Source: Runella zeae DSM 19591 | GTDB lineage: Bacteria > Bacteroidota > Bacteroidia > Cytophagales > Spirosomataceae | Length of the DNA: 64,000 bases | Direction: 5' to 3' | Assembly: GCF_000423565.1 (NCBI RefSeq) | Contig: NZ_AUIF01000011.1 | Span: 186,001-250,000, forward strand | Shown here: piece after piece, positions 10,906 to 19,559 of the stretch | Layout of the letters: each line of letters begins with the position of its first letter | Numbering within the stretch: position 1 is the first letter of the stretch | The notes under the pieces: model-generated | The model's input: only the letters and a program-made list of their open reading frames with translations | Database searches by the model: none | What the model was told of the DNA's origin: nothing | Made by a program: the position numbers and the translations under genes

Positions 10906-13900
10906 TTAATCCATTGTGATTTCGAGTGCCAAACCACGCAACTCATGAATCAATACATTGAATGATTCGGGGATGTTTGGTTTTGGAAGATTTTCGCCTT
11001 TCACAATAGCTTCGTATGCTTTTGCACGTCCGATTACATCATCCGATTTCACGGTCAAAATCTCTTGAAGAATGTGAGATGCACCAAATGCTTCGAGTGC
11101 CCACACTTCCATTTCTCCAAAACGCTGACCTCCAAATTGGGCTTTACCACCCAAAGGTTGCTGAGTAATAAGTGAGTATGGTCCAATCGAGCGGGCGTGC
11201 ATTTTATCATCCACTAAGTGCCCTAGTTTCAGCATGTACATGATACCCACCGTTACATTTTGATCAAACTTGTCTCCAGATTGTCCGTCATAAAGAGGGG
11301 TACGACCAAACGAAGGAATACCCGCTTCGTTTAGCTCAGATACTACTTGATCTTCGGTAGCACCGTCAAAAATTGGAGTCGCATACTTACGGCCCAATTT
11401 GCGCCCGGCCCATGCTAAAATGGTCTCATAAATCTGACCGATGTTCATCCTTGAAGGTACCCCAAGTGGGTTCAAAACGATGTCCATTGGTGTTCCATCA
11501 GCCAAGAAAGGCATATCCTCATCACGAACAATTTTGGCAACTACCCCTTTGTTACCGTGGCGACCGGCCATTTTATCACCCACTTTAAGCTTACGCTTTT
11601 TAGCGATGTATACTTTGGCAAGTTTTACGATACCCGCAGGAAGCTCGTCTCCTACTTCTAAAGTAAAGCGCTCACGTTTGAAGCGACCCGTGATTTCGTT
11701 GCGACGTTTTTGATAGTTTTTGACCATCTCAAAAAGCAACTTATTGGTCGTTGAGTCGTCTGTCCAGCCTTCAATAATCAAGTCACCCAACAAGTTTACT
11801 TCTTCAGGCACCACATATCCACCTTCGTCGCGGTATGGGTTTTTGTCAGGGAATATATTATTGATGATGTTCACACGGCTAAACTTCACGCCTTTGCTCA
11901 TGATGTCTTCGCCAAACTTATGTTTTACACCCGCAGAAGTTTTTCCGTCGAGAAGTTCCACCATTTTATCAATGATTACTTCACGGATTTTACTCAAGTC
12001 ACGGCTGTAATTTTTCATCAAAACTTTCAGCTCATCTTTCTGTTTCACACGTTCATCACGACCCGGACGAGAGAAAAGTTTGGTATCTACTACTACCCCT
12101 TTCATTGATGGTGGTGCTTTACGGGAGGCATCTTTTACATCACCGGCTTTATCACCAAAGATAGCTCTCAAAAGTTTTTCTTCAGGAGTAGGATCAGACT
12201 CACCTTTAGGGGTGATTTTACCAATCAAGATATCTCCTTCTTTTACTTCTGTTCCGATTCTTACAATACCGTTTTCGTCGAGGTTTTTCACGGCTTCCTC
12301 GCTTACATTAGGAATTTCTGCCGTCAATTCTTCCTCACCACGTTTGGTATCACGCACCTCCAAATCAAATTCTTCAATGTGAATAGAGGTAAAAATATCA
12401 TCCCGAACTACTCTTTCTGAGATTACGATCGCATCCTCAAAGTTATAACCTTGCCAAGGCATGAATGCCACGAGCAGGTTACGGCCAAGCGCCAATTCAC
12501 CTCCTTCTGTTGCATATCCTTCGCTTAGTATATCACCTTTGCTCACCTTTTGGCCTTTCAATACCATCGGCTTCAAGTTGATACAGGTATCTTGGTTGGT
12601 ACGACGGAATTTAACGAGGTTGTAGGTAACGATATCACTATCAAAACTTACCAAACGTTGCTCATAAGTACGTTCATAACGAACCACAATTTTGGTAGCA
12701 TCTACAAATTCAATCACACCGTTTCCTTCAGCCACTACCAAAGCACGTGAATCACGCGCCACTCTTCCTTCTAAGCCAGTTCCCACAATAGGAGCCTGAG
12801 GACGCAGAAGAGGTACGGCTTGACGTTGCATGTTTGAACCCATCAAAGCACGGTTAGCATCATCGTGCTCTAAGAATGGAATCATAGAGGCCGCTACAGA
12901 TACAATCTGATTGGCCGCAATATCCATTAAAGAGGCTTGCGAAGGATCCACCATTGGGAAATCACCTTCAAAGCGCGTCTTGATTTTTTCTACTAAGAAA
13001 TTACCATTATCATCTACCGAGGCATTGGCCTGAGCAATATAACGTGAGTCTTCTTCTTCAGCAGTAAGGTATACAAGTTCATCGGTTAGCTTACCGTTGT
13101 CAATCACACGATAGGGCGTTTCGATGAAGCCCATACTGTTGGTCTTGGCATATACACACAAAGACGAAATTAGACCGATGTTGGGTCCTTCTGGTGTTTC
13201 GATAGTACAGAGACGCCCGTAGTGCGTATAGTGAACGTCACGTACCTCAAAACCAGCTCTTTCGCGGCTCAAACCTCCAGGCCCTAGTGCCGACATACGA
13301 CGTTTGTGCGTAATTTCGGCAAGGGGGTTGGTTTGGTCCATAAACTGCGAAAGCTGATTGGTACCAAAGAAAGAATTAATCACCGACGACAATGTACGGG
13401 CATTAATCAAATCGATAGGTTTGAAGTCTTCGTTGTCACGCACGTTCATACGCTCTTTGATCGTACGAGACATACGCGCCAAACCTACACCAAATTGCGC
13501 CCACAATTGCTCACCCACGGTACGTACACGGCGGTTTGACAAGTGATCGATATCATCGACTACCGCCTTGGCATTGATAAGACCAATCAAATATTTTACA
13601 ATCGACACAATGTCTTGGGTTGTCAAGACTTTGGTATCCATTGAAATCTCTAATTGTAATTTTTTATTAACACGATAACGCCCTACATCTCCTAGGTCAT
13701 AACGTTTATCTGAGAAGAATAAACTTTGAATCACTTCACGAGCGGTTTGCTCATCGGGTGCTTCGGCGTTACGTAATTGACGGTAAATTTGCTCAACCGC
13801 TTCTTTTTCAGAGTTTGAGCTATCTTTTTGTAACGTATTATAGATAATATTATAATCCGCTACGTTCATATCTTCACGGTGCAAAATGATTGATTTTTGC

Positions 13901-14796
13901 CCCGAATCTAAAATCACATCCAAATCATCAGCAGAAACGATAGAATCACGTTCTAGTAATACTTCATTACGGCTGATAGAAACTACCTCACCGGTATCTT
14001 CATCTACGAAATCCTCAGTCCAAGTACGCAAAACGCGCGCAGCTAGGCGGCGTCCTACGGCTTTCTTTAAGCTAGCTTGTGTAGCAGGGATTTCTTCTGA
14101 TAGCTCAAATAGGTCGAGAATCTCTTTATCTGAGCCAAAACCGATTGCTCTTAATAAGGTGGTTACGGGAAATTTTTTCTTACGGTCGATGTAAGCATAC
14201 ATCACATTGTTGACGTCCGTAGAGAATTCAATCCAAGAACCTTTGAATGGGATGATACGTGCCGAATAGAGTTTGGTTCCGTTGGTGTGCTTACTCATGG
14301 AGAAAAACACCCCTGGCGAGCGGTGCAATTGTGAGACAATTACCCTTTCTGCGCCATTGATAACAAAAGACCCTTTTTCGGTCATGTAAGGAATCGCTCC
14401 CAAGAAAACCTCTTGTTCGATAGTTTCGAAGTCTTCGTTATCGGCGTCATTACATTTTAGGCGCAATTTAGCCTTCAAAGGCACCGAATACGTAAGTCCA
14501 CGCGCGATACACTCATCCACAGAATATTTTGGGGGATCAAGTGCGTAGTCCACAAATTCGAGGACGAAGTTTTCGCGAGAGTCTGAGATTGGAAAGTTTT
14601 CCTGGAATACTTTGTAAAGTCCTTCTTTGTGACGATCTTCGGCTGCCGTATCAAGGTCAACGAATTCTCGATATGAACGAACTTGTACATCTAGGAAGTC
14701 CGGATAATCAATTACTGGCTTAATCCGGGCAAAATTTTTACGTGGAGTTTGTTTGGTTACCAAGGCTTTATAAGTTTTTGGGGGGATTTGGACCAA
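10906..14796 (-). CDS. rpoB: DNA-directed RNA polymerase subunit beta
   Basis: Core RNA polymerase subunit, about 1296 residues. The rifampicin pocket is of sensitive type: [20 protein letters not shown] with the residues matching E. coli D516, H526 and S531 all unchanged. The C-terminal core [20 protein letters not shown] and the end [17 protein letters not shown] are canonical. The family opening [14 protein letters not shown] begins near residue 22. There is no ATG ahead of it: the frame begins with TTG at 14796, and another TTG at 14763 (giving [15 protein letters not shown]) matches the usual family N-terminus better. So the first 11 residues are uncertain. Upstream, a 268-bp spacer separates it from rplL. 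Confidence 0.98.
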   Translation of the reverse strand: MVQIPPKTYKALVTKQTPRKNFARIKPVIDYPDFLDVQVRSYREFVDLDTAAEDRHKEGLYKVFQENFPISDSRENFVLEFVDYALDPPKYSVDECIARGLTYSVPLKAKLRLKCNDADNEDFETIEQEVFLGAIPYMTEKGSFVINGAERVIVSQLHRSPGVFFSMSKHTNGTKLYSARIIPFKGSWIEFSTDVNNVMYAYIDRKKKFPVTTLLRAIGFGSDKEILDLFELSEEIPATQASLKKAVGRRLAARVLRTWTEDFVDEDTGEVVSISRNEVLLERDSIVSADDLDVILDSGQKSIILHREDMNVADYNIIYNTLQKDSSNSEKEAVEQIYRQLRNAEAPDEQTAREVIQSLFFSDKRYDLGDVGRYRVNKKLQLEISMDTKVLTTQDIVSIVKYLIGLINAKAVVDDIDHLSNRRVRTVGEQLWAQFGVGLARMSRTIKERMNVRDNEDFKPIDLINARTLSSVINSFFGTNQLSQFMDQTNPLAEITHKRRMSALGPGGLSRERAGFEVRDVHYTHYGRLCTIETPEGPNIGLISSLCVYAKTNSMGFIETPYRVIDNGKLTDELVYLTAEEEDSRYIAQANASVDDNGNFLVEKIKTRFEGDFPMVDPSQASLMDIAANQIVSVAASMIPFLEHDDANRALMGSNMQRQAVPLLRPQAPIVGTGLEGRVARDSRALVVAEGNGVIEFVDATKIVVRYERTYEQRLVSFDSDIVTYNLVKFRRTNQDTCINLKPMVLKGQKVSKGDILSEGYATEGGELALGRNLLVAFMPWQGYNFEDAIVISERVVRDDIFTSIHIEEFDLEVRDTKRGEEELTAEIPNVSEEAVKNLDENGIVRIGTEVKEGDILIGKITPKGESDPTPEEKLLRAIFGDKAGDVKDASRKAPPSMKGVVVDTKLFSRPGRDERVKQKDELKVLMKNYSRDLSKIREVIIDKMVELLDGKTSAGVKHKFGEDIMSKGVKFSRVNIINNIFPDKNPYRDEGGYVVPEEVNLLGDLIIEGWTDDSTTNKLLFEMVKNYQKRRNEITGRFKRERFTLEVGDELPAGIVKLAKVYIAKKRKLKVGDKMAGRHGNKGVVAKIVRDEDMPFLADGTPMDIVLNPLGVPSRMNIGQIYETILAWAGRKLGRKYATPIFDGATEDQVVSELNEAGIPSFGRTPLYDGQSGDKFDQNVTVGIMYMLKLGHLVDDKMHARSIGPYSLITQQPLGGKAQFGGQRFGEMEVWALEAFGASHILQEILTVKSDDVIGRAKAYEAIVKGENLPKPNIPESFNVLIHELRGLALEITMD

Positions 14797-14999
14797 GCGT
14801 TAGTCTAATAAGATATAACGCTAAAATTCAATAATTAGTTTACAAAAAACTTAGCTTGCCTCGTAGTTTTACTGAGTTTTTATCCCTCTGCATCGCTCCT
14901 ACGAGTAGCGAAGTGTTTCAGACTAAACTCTTTTATGGAAGTGAGTAATGAAGGAGTAGCTATACTGAAGCAGCTATTGTATCTCCTAACACTAAAATA

Positions 15000-15032
15000 G
15001 GAATAGACCTGATGCTATATCAGGCCTATTCC
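15000..15032 (-). ncRNA. Hairpin in the rplL-rpoB spacer
   Basis: GGAATAGACCTGAT and ATCAGGCCTATTCC form a 14-bp stem with one A/C mismatch and a 5-nt loop, 33 bp after the rplL stop. The following minus-strand sequence is TATTTTAGTG, only weakly T-rich. This is where enteric bacteria have a partial terminator and RNase III site that lower rpoBC expression relative to the ribosomal genes; the same role is likely but inferred. The remaining 200 bp up to rpoB hold only weak pairing (CTCGTAG/CTACGAG near 14855 and 14895). Confidence 0.5.
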
Positions 15033-15064
15033 AGAAGAATAAAGCGATACTTACCGTAAGTAGA

Positions 15065-15445
15065 TTACTTAATTTCTACTTCAGCACCAGCTTCTTCCAA
15101 TTGCTTTTTCAAAGCTTCTGCTTCATCTTTAGCAACACCCTCTTTCAAAGGTTTCGGAGCGCCGTCTACCAATTCTTTAGCTTCTTTCAAGCCAAGGCCT
15201 GTCAAGTCTTTTACAAGTTTAACAACTTGCAATTTAGCAGCACCACCTGATTTCAAGATTACATCAAAAGCGGTTTTTTCTTCTACAACTGGAGCGGCAT
15301 CGCCACCACCTGCTGAAGCTACCATTACAGGAGCTGCAGCTGCAGGCTCAATACCATACTCATCTTTCAAAATTGCAGCAAGTTCATTTACTTCTTTTAC
15401 TGTAAGATTAACAAGCTGTTCTGCGAATGCTTTCAAATCTGCCAT
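15065..15445 (-). CDS. rplL: 50S ribosomal protein L7/L12
   Basis: Stalk protein that recruits translational GTPases. The 126-residue chain has the N-terminal dimer domain ([23 protein letters not shown]), an alanine-rich hinge ([20 protein letters not shown]) and the conserved C-terminal domain ([40 protein letters not shown]). It starts at ATG 114 bp after rplJ, in a spacer with a 12-bp inverted repeat. Confidence 0.98.
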   Translation of the reverse strand: MADLKAFAEQLVNLTVKEVNELAAILKDEYGIEPAAAAPVMVASAGGGDAAPVVEEKTAFDVILKSGGAAKLQVVKLVKDLTGLGLKEAKELVDGAPKPLKEGVAKDEAEALKKQLEEAGAEVEIK

Positions 15446-15484
15446 TTTATTGTAATGTTAAAATTTGTTACGAGTTTTTTTGAT

Positions 15485-15546
15485 TTTGAAAATTTGGTAA
15501 TTCGAAGATTTGAAAGATGTAATAAAGTGTCTGTCAAATTTTCAAA
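15485..15546 (-). repeat. 12-bp inverted repeat in the rplJ-rplL spacer
   Basis: TTTGAAAATTTG (15485-15496) and CAAATTTTCAAA (15535-15546) are perfect complements, separated by 38 nt. The arms are A/T rich, so stability is modest. It could form a stem before rplL, which needs about four times the translation of rplJ, but this is only a positional argument. Confidence 0.35.
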
Positions 15547-15559
15547 TTGTGTAATTAAA

Positions 15560-16093
15560 TTACCCTTCGCGTTCTGAAAGGGTTTTGAGGATACCAGCCA
15601 ATTTGCCACCTCCGCTTTGCAATGCCGATACGACATTTTTGGCAGGAGATTGCAACAAGCCAACGATTTCCCCAATTAATTCTTGTCTTGACTTCAGGGT
15701 CAAAAGCGTATCCAATTGATTTTCGCCAATGAAGAGACTGTATTCAACCGAAGCACCTTTAAGCTTCAATTTGTCATTGCCTGATTCTTTACGAAATTCT
15801 TTGATCAATTTAGCAGCTACTTTGCCTGACTCTGGGTGAAACATAATACCAGAGAAGCCTTTCAATACGCTATCGTTGAAAGATTCATAATCGGTATCTA
15901 AAGTTTCGAGTGCCTTTGCAATCAGCGTGTTTTTAACAACGCGATATTCTACACCTTGGTTAAAACACTTGCGGCGTAGGTTGTTTGTTTCTTCTACAGT
16001 CATGCCTGCTGCATCTACAATGTAGAAGTAAGGAACCGCTTTGAACTTGTCGCTGAGTTCCTCTATGATAACGGCTTTTTCTTCGCGTGTCAT
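15560..16093 (-). CDS. rplJ: 50S ribosomal protein L10
   Basis: Stalk base protein that anchors L7/L12 dimers to 23S rRNA. A 177-residue chain with the family start MTREEKAVIIEELSDKFK, the motif VEYRVVKNTLIAKALE and a C-terminal helix for L7/L12 binding (PAKNVVSALQSGGGKLAGIL). It begins only 2 bp after the rplA stop, so no room exists for the classical L10 leader between rplA and rplJ. Confidence 0.98.
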   Translation of the reverse strand: MTREEKAVIIEELSDKFKAVPYFYIVDAAGMTVEETNNLRRKCFNQGVEYRVVKNTLIAKALETLDTDYESFNDSVLKGFSGIMFHPESGKVAAKLIKEFRKESGNDKLKLKGASVEYSLFIGENQLDTLLTLKSRQELIGEIVGLLQSPAKNVVSALQSGGGKLAGILKTLSEREG

Positions 16094-16095
16094 AA

Positions 16096-16794
16096 TTATA
16101 TTCCTGCAATCGTGCTTTTATCAATAACAACACCTGGGCTCATTGTACTTGAGAGGTGTACACTTTTTACGTAAGTACCTTTAGCCGAAGAAGGTTTAAG
16201 CTTCATCAAGGTAGCTATGAGTTCTTGGGCATTTTGGGCAATTTTGTCAGAGCCAAAAGATACACGGCCGATACTAGCATGGATAATACCAAACTTGTCG
16301 ACTTTGAAATCGATTTTACCAGCTTTTACCTCTTTTACAGCTTTGCCAACTTCCAAAGTCACAGTTCCAGATTTGGGGTTAGGCATCAAACCACGGGGAC
16401 CGAGGATTTTACCCAACTTACCAATTTTTGCCATTACGGTAGGCATAGTAATGATTACGTCTACATCAGTCCATCCTTGCTCTATTTTCTGTACGTACTC
16501 ATCTAGTCCTACATAATCAGCACCTGCTTCTTTAGCTTCTGCCTCTTTATCAGGTGAGCAAAGTACCAATACCCGTACTTCACGTCCTGTACCGTGTGGT
16601 AAGGCCACCACGCCACGCACCATTTGGTCTGCTTTGCGGGGGTCCACACCCAAACGAACATCAATATCTACCGAAGCGTCAAACTTAGTATAAGAGATGC
16701 TCTTTAGAATTTCTGCTGCTTTTTCGAACGAATACTCTTGTTTCGCATCGTATTTCGCTAAAGCCTCTTTTCTTTTTTTAGTCAATTTTGCCAT
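16096..16794 (-). CDS. rplA: 50S ribosomal protein L1
   Basis: L1 stalk protein, 232 residues, that helps release the E-site tRNA and in many bacteria represses its own operon by binding the rplK leader. The conserved pieces [30 protein letters not shown] and [12 protein letters not shown] are present. It lies 31 bp after rplK and 2 bp before rplJ, so it is translated with its neighbours. Confidence 0.98.
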   Translation of the reverse strand: MAKLTKKRKEALAKYDAKQEYSFEKAAEILKSISYTKFDASVDIDVRLGVDPRKADQMVRGVVALPHGTGREVRVLVLCSPDKEAEAKEAGADYVGLDEYVQKIEQGWTDVDVIITMPTVMAKIGKLGKILGPRGLMPNPKSGTVTLEVGKAVKEVKAGKIDFKVDKFGIIHASIGRVSFGSDKIAQNAQELIATLMKLKPSSAKGTYVKSVHLSSTMSPGVVIDKSTIAGI

Positions 16795-16825
16795 TGTTCA
16801 AAATGTCTTTACGTCCGCTTCGTGA

Positions 16826-17269
16826 TTAGTTTTCCCAAGGGGCTTTACCTGTAACTGTAATACCCATACTACGCGCCGTACCAGCAATCATCTTCATGGC
16901 AGCTTCCAAGGTAAAGCAGTTTAAGTCTGGCATTTTGGTTTCAGCGATAGTTTTCACTTGATCCCAATTAACCGACCCTACTTTCTTACGGTTAGGCTCT
17001 GCCGAGCCGAGCTTTACTTTTGCGGCCTCCAAAAGCATAATAGGGGCTGGTGGAGTTTTGATGACAAATTCAAATGATTTGTCTTTGTAATAGGTAATTA
17101 CAACTGGCAACACCATCCCCATTTTGTCCTGCGTACGACCATTGAATTGTTTGCAGAACTCCATGATGTTCAGACCTTTCGAACCAAGAGCTGGTCCGAT
17201 TGGGGGAGAAGGATTGGCTTGGCCACCTTTCACTTGCAGTTTGACGTAACCTGCTACTTCTTTCGCCAT
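16826..17269 (-). CDS. rplK: 50S ribosomal protein L11
   Basis: Binds the GTPase-associated centre of 23S rRNA. 147 residues with the characteristic start [20 protein letters not shown] and the loop [19 protein letters not shown], and the C-terminal rRNA-binding domain ending in [10 protein letters not shown] structured leader lies directly upstream (17293-17357). Confidence 0.98.
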   Translation of the reverse strand: MAKEVAGYVKLQVKGGQANPSPPIGPALGSKGLNIMEFCKQFNGRTQDKMGMVLPVVITYYKDKSFEFVIKTPPAPIMLLEAAKVKLGSAEPNRKKVGSVNWDQVKTIAETKMPDLNCFTLEAAMKMIAGTARSMGITVTGKAPWEN

Positions 17270-17292
17270 CGTTTTAAAACGTTTAAGTTGGC

Positions 17293-17357
17293 GTTACCGG
17301 TTCTGACGTACGGCTGACAGACAAAACGGAAGCATTTTGTCTCGTACTCCCGGCAAC
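17293..17357 (-). ncRNA. Candidate ribosomal protein leader before rplK
   Basis: On the minus strand the nusG-rplK spacer folds into three stacked helices: GTTGCCGG/CCGGTAAC (8 bp with one G-U), GTACG/CGTAC (5 bp) and AGACAAAA/TTTTGTCT (8 bp) with an 8-nt loop. The 5' side has only GA between helices, while the 3' side carries two one-sided bulges, GTCAGC and GTCAGAA, both containing GTCAG. Asymmetric loops of this kind are typical of r-protein binding sites. In enteric bacteria L1 binds at the same place, just before rplK; that this RNA binds L1 (or L11) is an inference. Confidence 0.5.
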
Positions 17358-17368
17358 ATTCTGATAAA

Positions 17369-17923
17369 TCAGCTTTCTTTTTCGACTTGTGCGTAACTCA
17401 GCTCCACGGGCGTGCTTCGCCCGAATATTTTCACGACGACATTGAGCTTCTTCTTGTCATCGAATATTTCTTCTACAGTACCCATAAAACCACTGAAAGG
17501 TCCGTCAATAATTTTGACGCTTTCACCTTTCATAAAGCTTACTTTTGGTGTCTCAACTTCTTCAACCGCATCTTCAACCTTACCTAAAATACGGTTGATT
17601 TCTGATTGTCTTAAAGGAACAGGGATTTTTGAATTACCACTTGTATTTCCTAAGAAGCCTAGCACACCCGGCATAGTTGTAATTAAGTGATAAGCCTCAC
17701 CTCGGGCCAAATCTGCCGAAATAATAATATAGCCTGGAAAAAAGTTCTTCTCGCGAATGCGCTTCTTCCCATTTCGCATTTCTACGATTTTCTCCGTTGG
17801 AATTAATATTTCTGGAATAGATTCTTGAAGCCCTTGTCTTGTTATTTCATTTTCGAGATAGGACTTAATCTTCTTCTCTTGTCCAGACACGGCCCGGATC
17901 ACGTACCAATTCAGGTTGCTCAT
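17369..17923 (-). CDS. nusG: Transcription termination/antitermination factor NusG
   Basis: Elongation factor that bridges RNA polymerase with Rho or the ribosome. 184 residues: N-terminal NGN domain (NWYVIRAVSGQEKKIKSYLE, FPGYIIISADL, MPGVLGFLG) and C-terminal KOW domain (KGESVKIIDGPFSGFMGTVE). Position between secE and rplK is the classical order. Confidence 0.97.
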   Translation of the reverse strand: MSNLNWYVIRAVSGQEKKIKSYLENEITRQGLQESIPEILIPTEKIVEMRNGKKRIREKNFFPGYIIISADLARGEAYHLITTMPGVLGFLGNTSGNSKIPVPLRQSEINRILGKVEDAVEEVETPKVSFMKGESVKIIDGPFSGFMGTVEEIFDDKKKLNVVVKIFGRSTPVELSYAQVEKES

Positions 17924-17959
17924 ATCTGCTCAACTTTTGGATTACTCAGGACCAATGCC

Positions 17960-18151
17960 CTAGAATGACTGATAAAGAAAACTAAGTGCGTTTTCAAAAA
18001 CGAAGTCTATTAGACCGACTACAGCTGCAAAAATTAGCGAGCCTACTAACACAAGTGTTGTACTTGATTGAAGGTCATTGAGTTTGGGCCAAGTAACGTT
18101 GTGTCTTACTTCGTCCCAAGAGGCTTTTACAAAGTCTACGAATGAGTTCAT
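17960..18151 (-). CDS. secE: Preprotein translocase subunit SecE
   Basis: Small SecYEG subunit in the inner membrane. The ATG at 18151 gives 63 residues, the usual length: MNSFVDFVKASWDEVRHNVT, the conserved amphipathic part ending VTWPKLNDLQ, then one membrane helix (TTLVLVGSLIFAAVVGLIDF). An upstream in-frame ATG at 18178 would run into the tRNA-Trp gene and is not used here. It lies 36 bp before nusG. Confidence 0.96.
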   Translation of the reverse strand: MNSFVDFVKASWDEVRHNVTWPKLNDLQSSTTLVLVGSLIFAAVVGLIDFVFENALSFLYQSF

Positions 18152-18169
18152 TTTGCGCAAAAAAAATAG

Positions 18170-18240
18170 CACGGGCACCAGGACTCGAACCCAGACCGAC
18201 GGTTTTGGAGACCGTAGTTCTACCTTTAAACTATGCCCGT
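18170..18240 (-). tRNA. tRNA-Trp (anticodon CCA)
   Basis: 71 nt with acceptor stem ACGGGCA/TGCCCGT, U8-A9, D-arm GTT/AAC, anticodon loop CTCCAAA (CCA), T-loop TTCGAGT and discriminator G. CCA is not encoded. It sits 18 bp before secE and behind the operon promoter, so it is made from the same transcript. Confidence 0.97.
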
Positions 18241-18268
18241 GTAAAGGTTACCTTCTAAAATCGGACTG

Positions 18269-18299
18269 CAAAAGTATAAAACAATTTTATTAACTGCAA
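18269..18299 (-). promoter_or_regulatory. Promoter of the tRNA-Trp-secE-nusG-rpl-rpo operon
   Basis: Read on the minus strand: TTG (18299-18297), 20 bp, then TACTTTTG (18276-18269), the Bacteroidota -33/-7 pair. Transcription would start near 18262, about 20 nt before the tRNA. Confidence 0.65.
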
Positions 18300-18315
18300 G
18301 AGTTTGAGAATATTT

Positions 18316-19524
18316 TCATTCAGAACTTAAAATTTGTTTTATCAAGACCCAACTAATAACCGTCAAAATACCGCCCATCATAAATGGAGCACCCGAAAAT
18401 ACAAAGGGAGCATTAGAGGAAGTGAAATACGCAAATAAGGAAGTCATCAAAAGAGGACCCCCGATGGCCGTCAAACTCATAAGACTTGTAAGCGCTCCTC
18501 TTAGCTCTCCTTGCTCATTAGGAGGAACCTGGTTAGACATGATTGCCTGCAAAGCAGGGGTTGCAATTCCTCCAAAAGAGGCCAAAATCGTAATGACAAA
18601 CATCATCCAGCTCTCTGTAGCAAAAGCATACAAAATAAAACTAATAGAATAACCTCCTAATCCCCAGTAGATGGAGGCTTTATTCCCTAATTTAGGTATA
18701 ATAACGCGCGTCAGTCCCCCTTGCACAATAGCCGCCATCAACCCAATAAAAGCCAATGAATATCCTACCCATTTTTCGTCCCAGCCAAATTTTTTCATAG
18801 TAAAATAAGTCCAGGTACTTTGAGTAGCATAGCCAGCTATATAAATAAGTACAAGTGGAATAACTAAACCAAAAATAATGGGGTATTTTTTCAAATGGCG
18901 CAAGGCTCCCACCGGATTGGCTCGCTTCCAATCAAAGGGGCGTCTATTTTCTCTTGACAAAGATTCTGGCAATACAAAATAACCATAAACACAATTAAGT
19001 AAACTCAATCCTGCCGATACAAAAAAAGGAACATGGGGGCCATATTGACCTAACAACCCTCCTATCATTGGCCCTAGTATAAAGCCTAAGCCAAAGGCAG
19101 CTCCAATAAGTCCAAAATTTTGAGCTCGTTTTTCTGGAGCACTTACATCTGCGATATAGGCTCCCGCAGTAGTAAAACTAGCCCCAAAAATTCCTGCAAT
19201 TATACGAGCCAAAAATAGCCATCCTATATTAGTCGAAAATGCACAAAAAAGATAGTCTAATCCAAAACCCAACAAAGAACCTAACAAGATAGGACGACGC
19301 CCATACTGATCACTTAATCCCCCTAAAATAGGCGAAAAAATAAACTGCATGATAGAATAAACAAACATGAGCCACCCTCCGTACAAAGCAGCATTTGAGA
19401 TTCCTTCGCCTGTCAAATCTTGAATAAGTCGAGGAACAACCGGCAAAATAATTCCAATCCCTATGACGTCAATCAATAGAGTAATAAATATAAAAATAAG
19501 GGCAGCATTATATTTTTTGCTCAT
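18316..19524 (-). CDS. MFS transporter, TetA-like drug/H+ antiporter family
   Basis: A 402-residue inner-membrane protein with about 12 hydrophobic segments. It opens [20 protein letters not shown] and carries the motif A loop [16 protein letters not shown] between helices 2 and 3 and the helix 5 antiporter motif [16 protein letters not shown], as in the TetA(TCR/Tet) group. Such proteins export drugs by proton exchange; whether tetracycline is the substrate cannot be said. It lies 35 bp after the histidine kinase gene on the same strand, with no clear promoter of its own, so the two may be co-transcribed. No resistance context (integron, IS) is seen. Confidence 0.85.
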   Translation of the reverse strand: MSKKYNAALIFIFITLLIDVIGIGIILPVVPRLIQDLTGEGISNAALYGGWLMFVYSIMQFIFSPILGGLSDQYGRRPILLGSLLGFGLDYLFCAFSTNIGWLFLARIIAGIFGASFTTAGAYIADVSAPEKRAQNFGLIGAAFGLGFILGPMIGGLLGQYGPHVPFFVSAGLSLLNCVYGYFVLPESLSRENRRPFDWKRANPVGALRHLKKYPIIFGLVIPLVLIYIAGYATQSTWTYFTMKKFGWDEKWVGYSLAFIGLMAAIVQGGLTRVIIPKLGNKASIYWGLGGYSISFILYAFATESWMMFVITILASFGGIATPALQAIMSNQVPPNEQGELRGALTSLMSLTAIGGPLLMTSLFAYFTSSNAPFVFSGAPFMMGGILTVISWVLIKQILSSE

Positions 19525-19559
19525 GTCAAATGGAATTTATTACTATATAAAATGAAGAG

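Noticed and set aside
12745-12760. CACGTG core in rpoB as a parS site
   Set aside because: Flanks do not match the parS arms; other CACGTG copies in the window also lack them.
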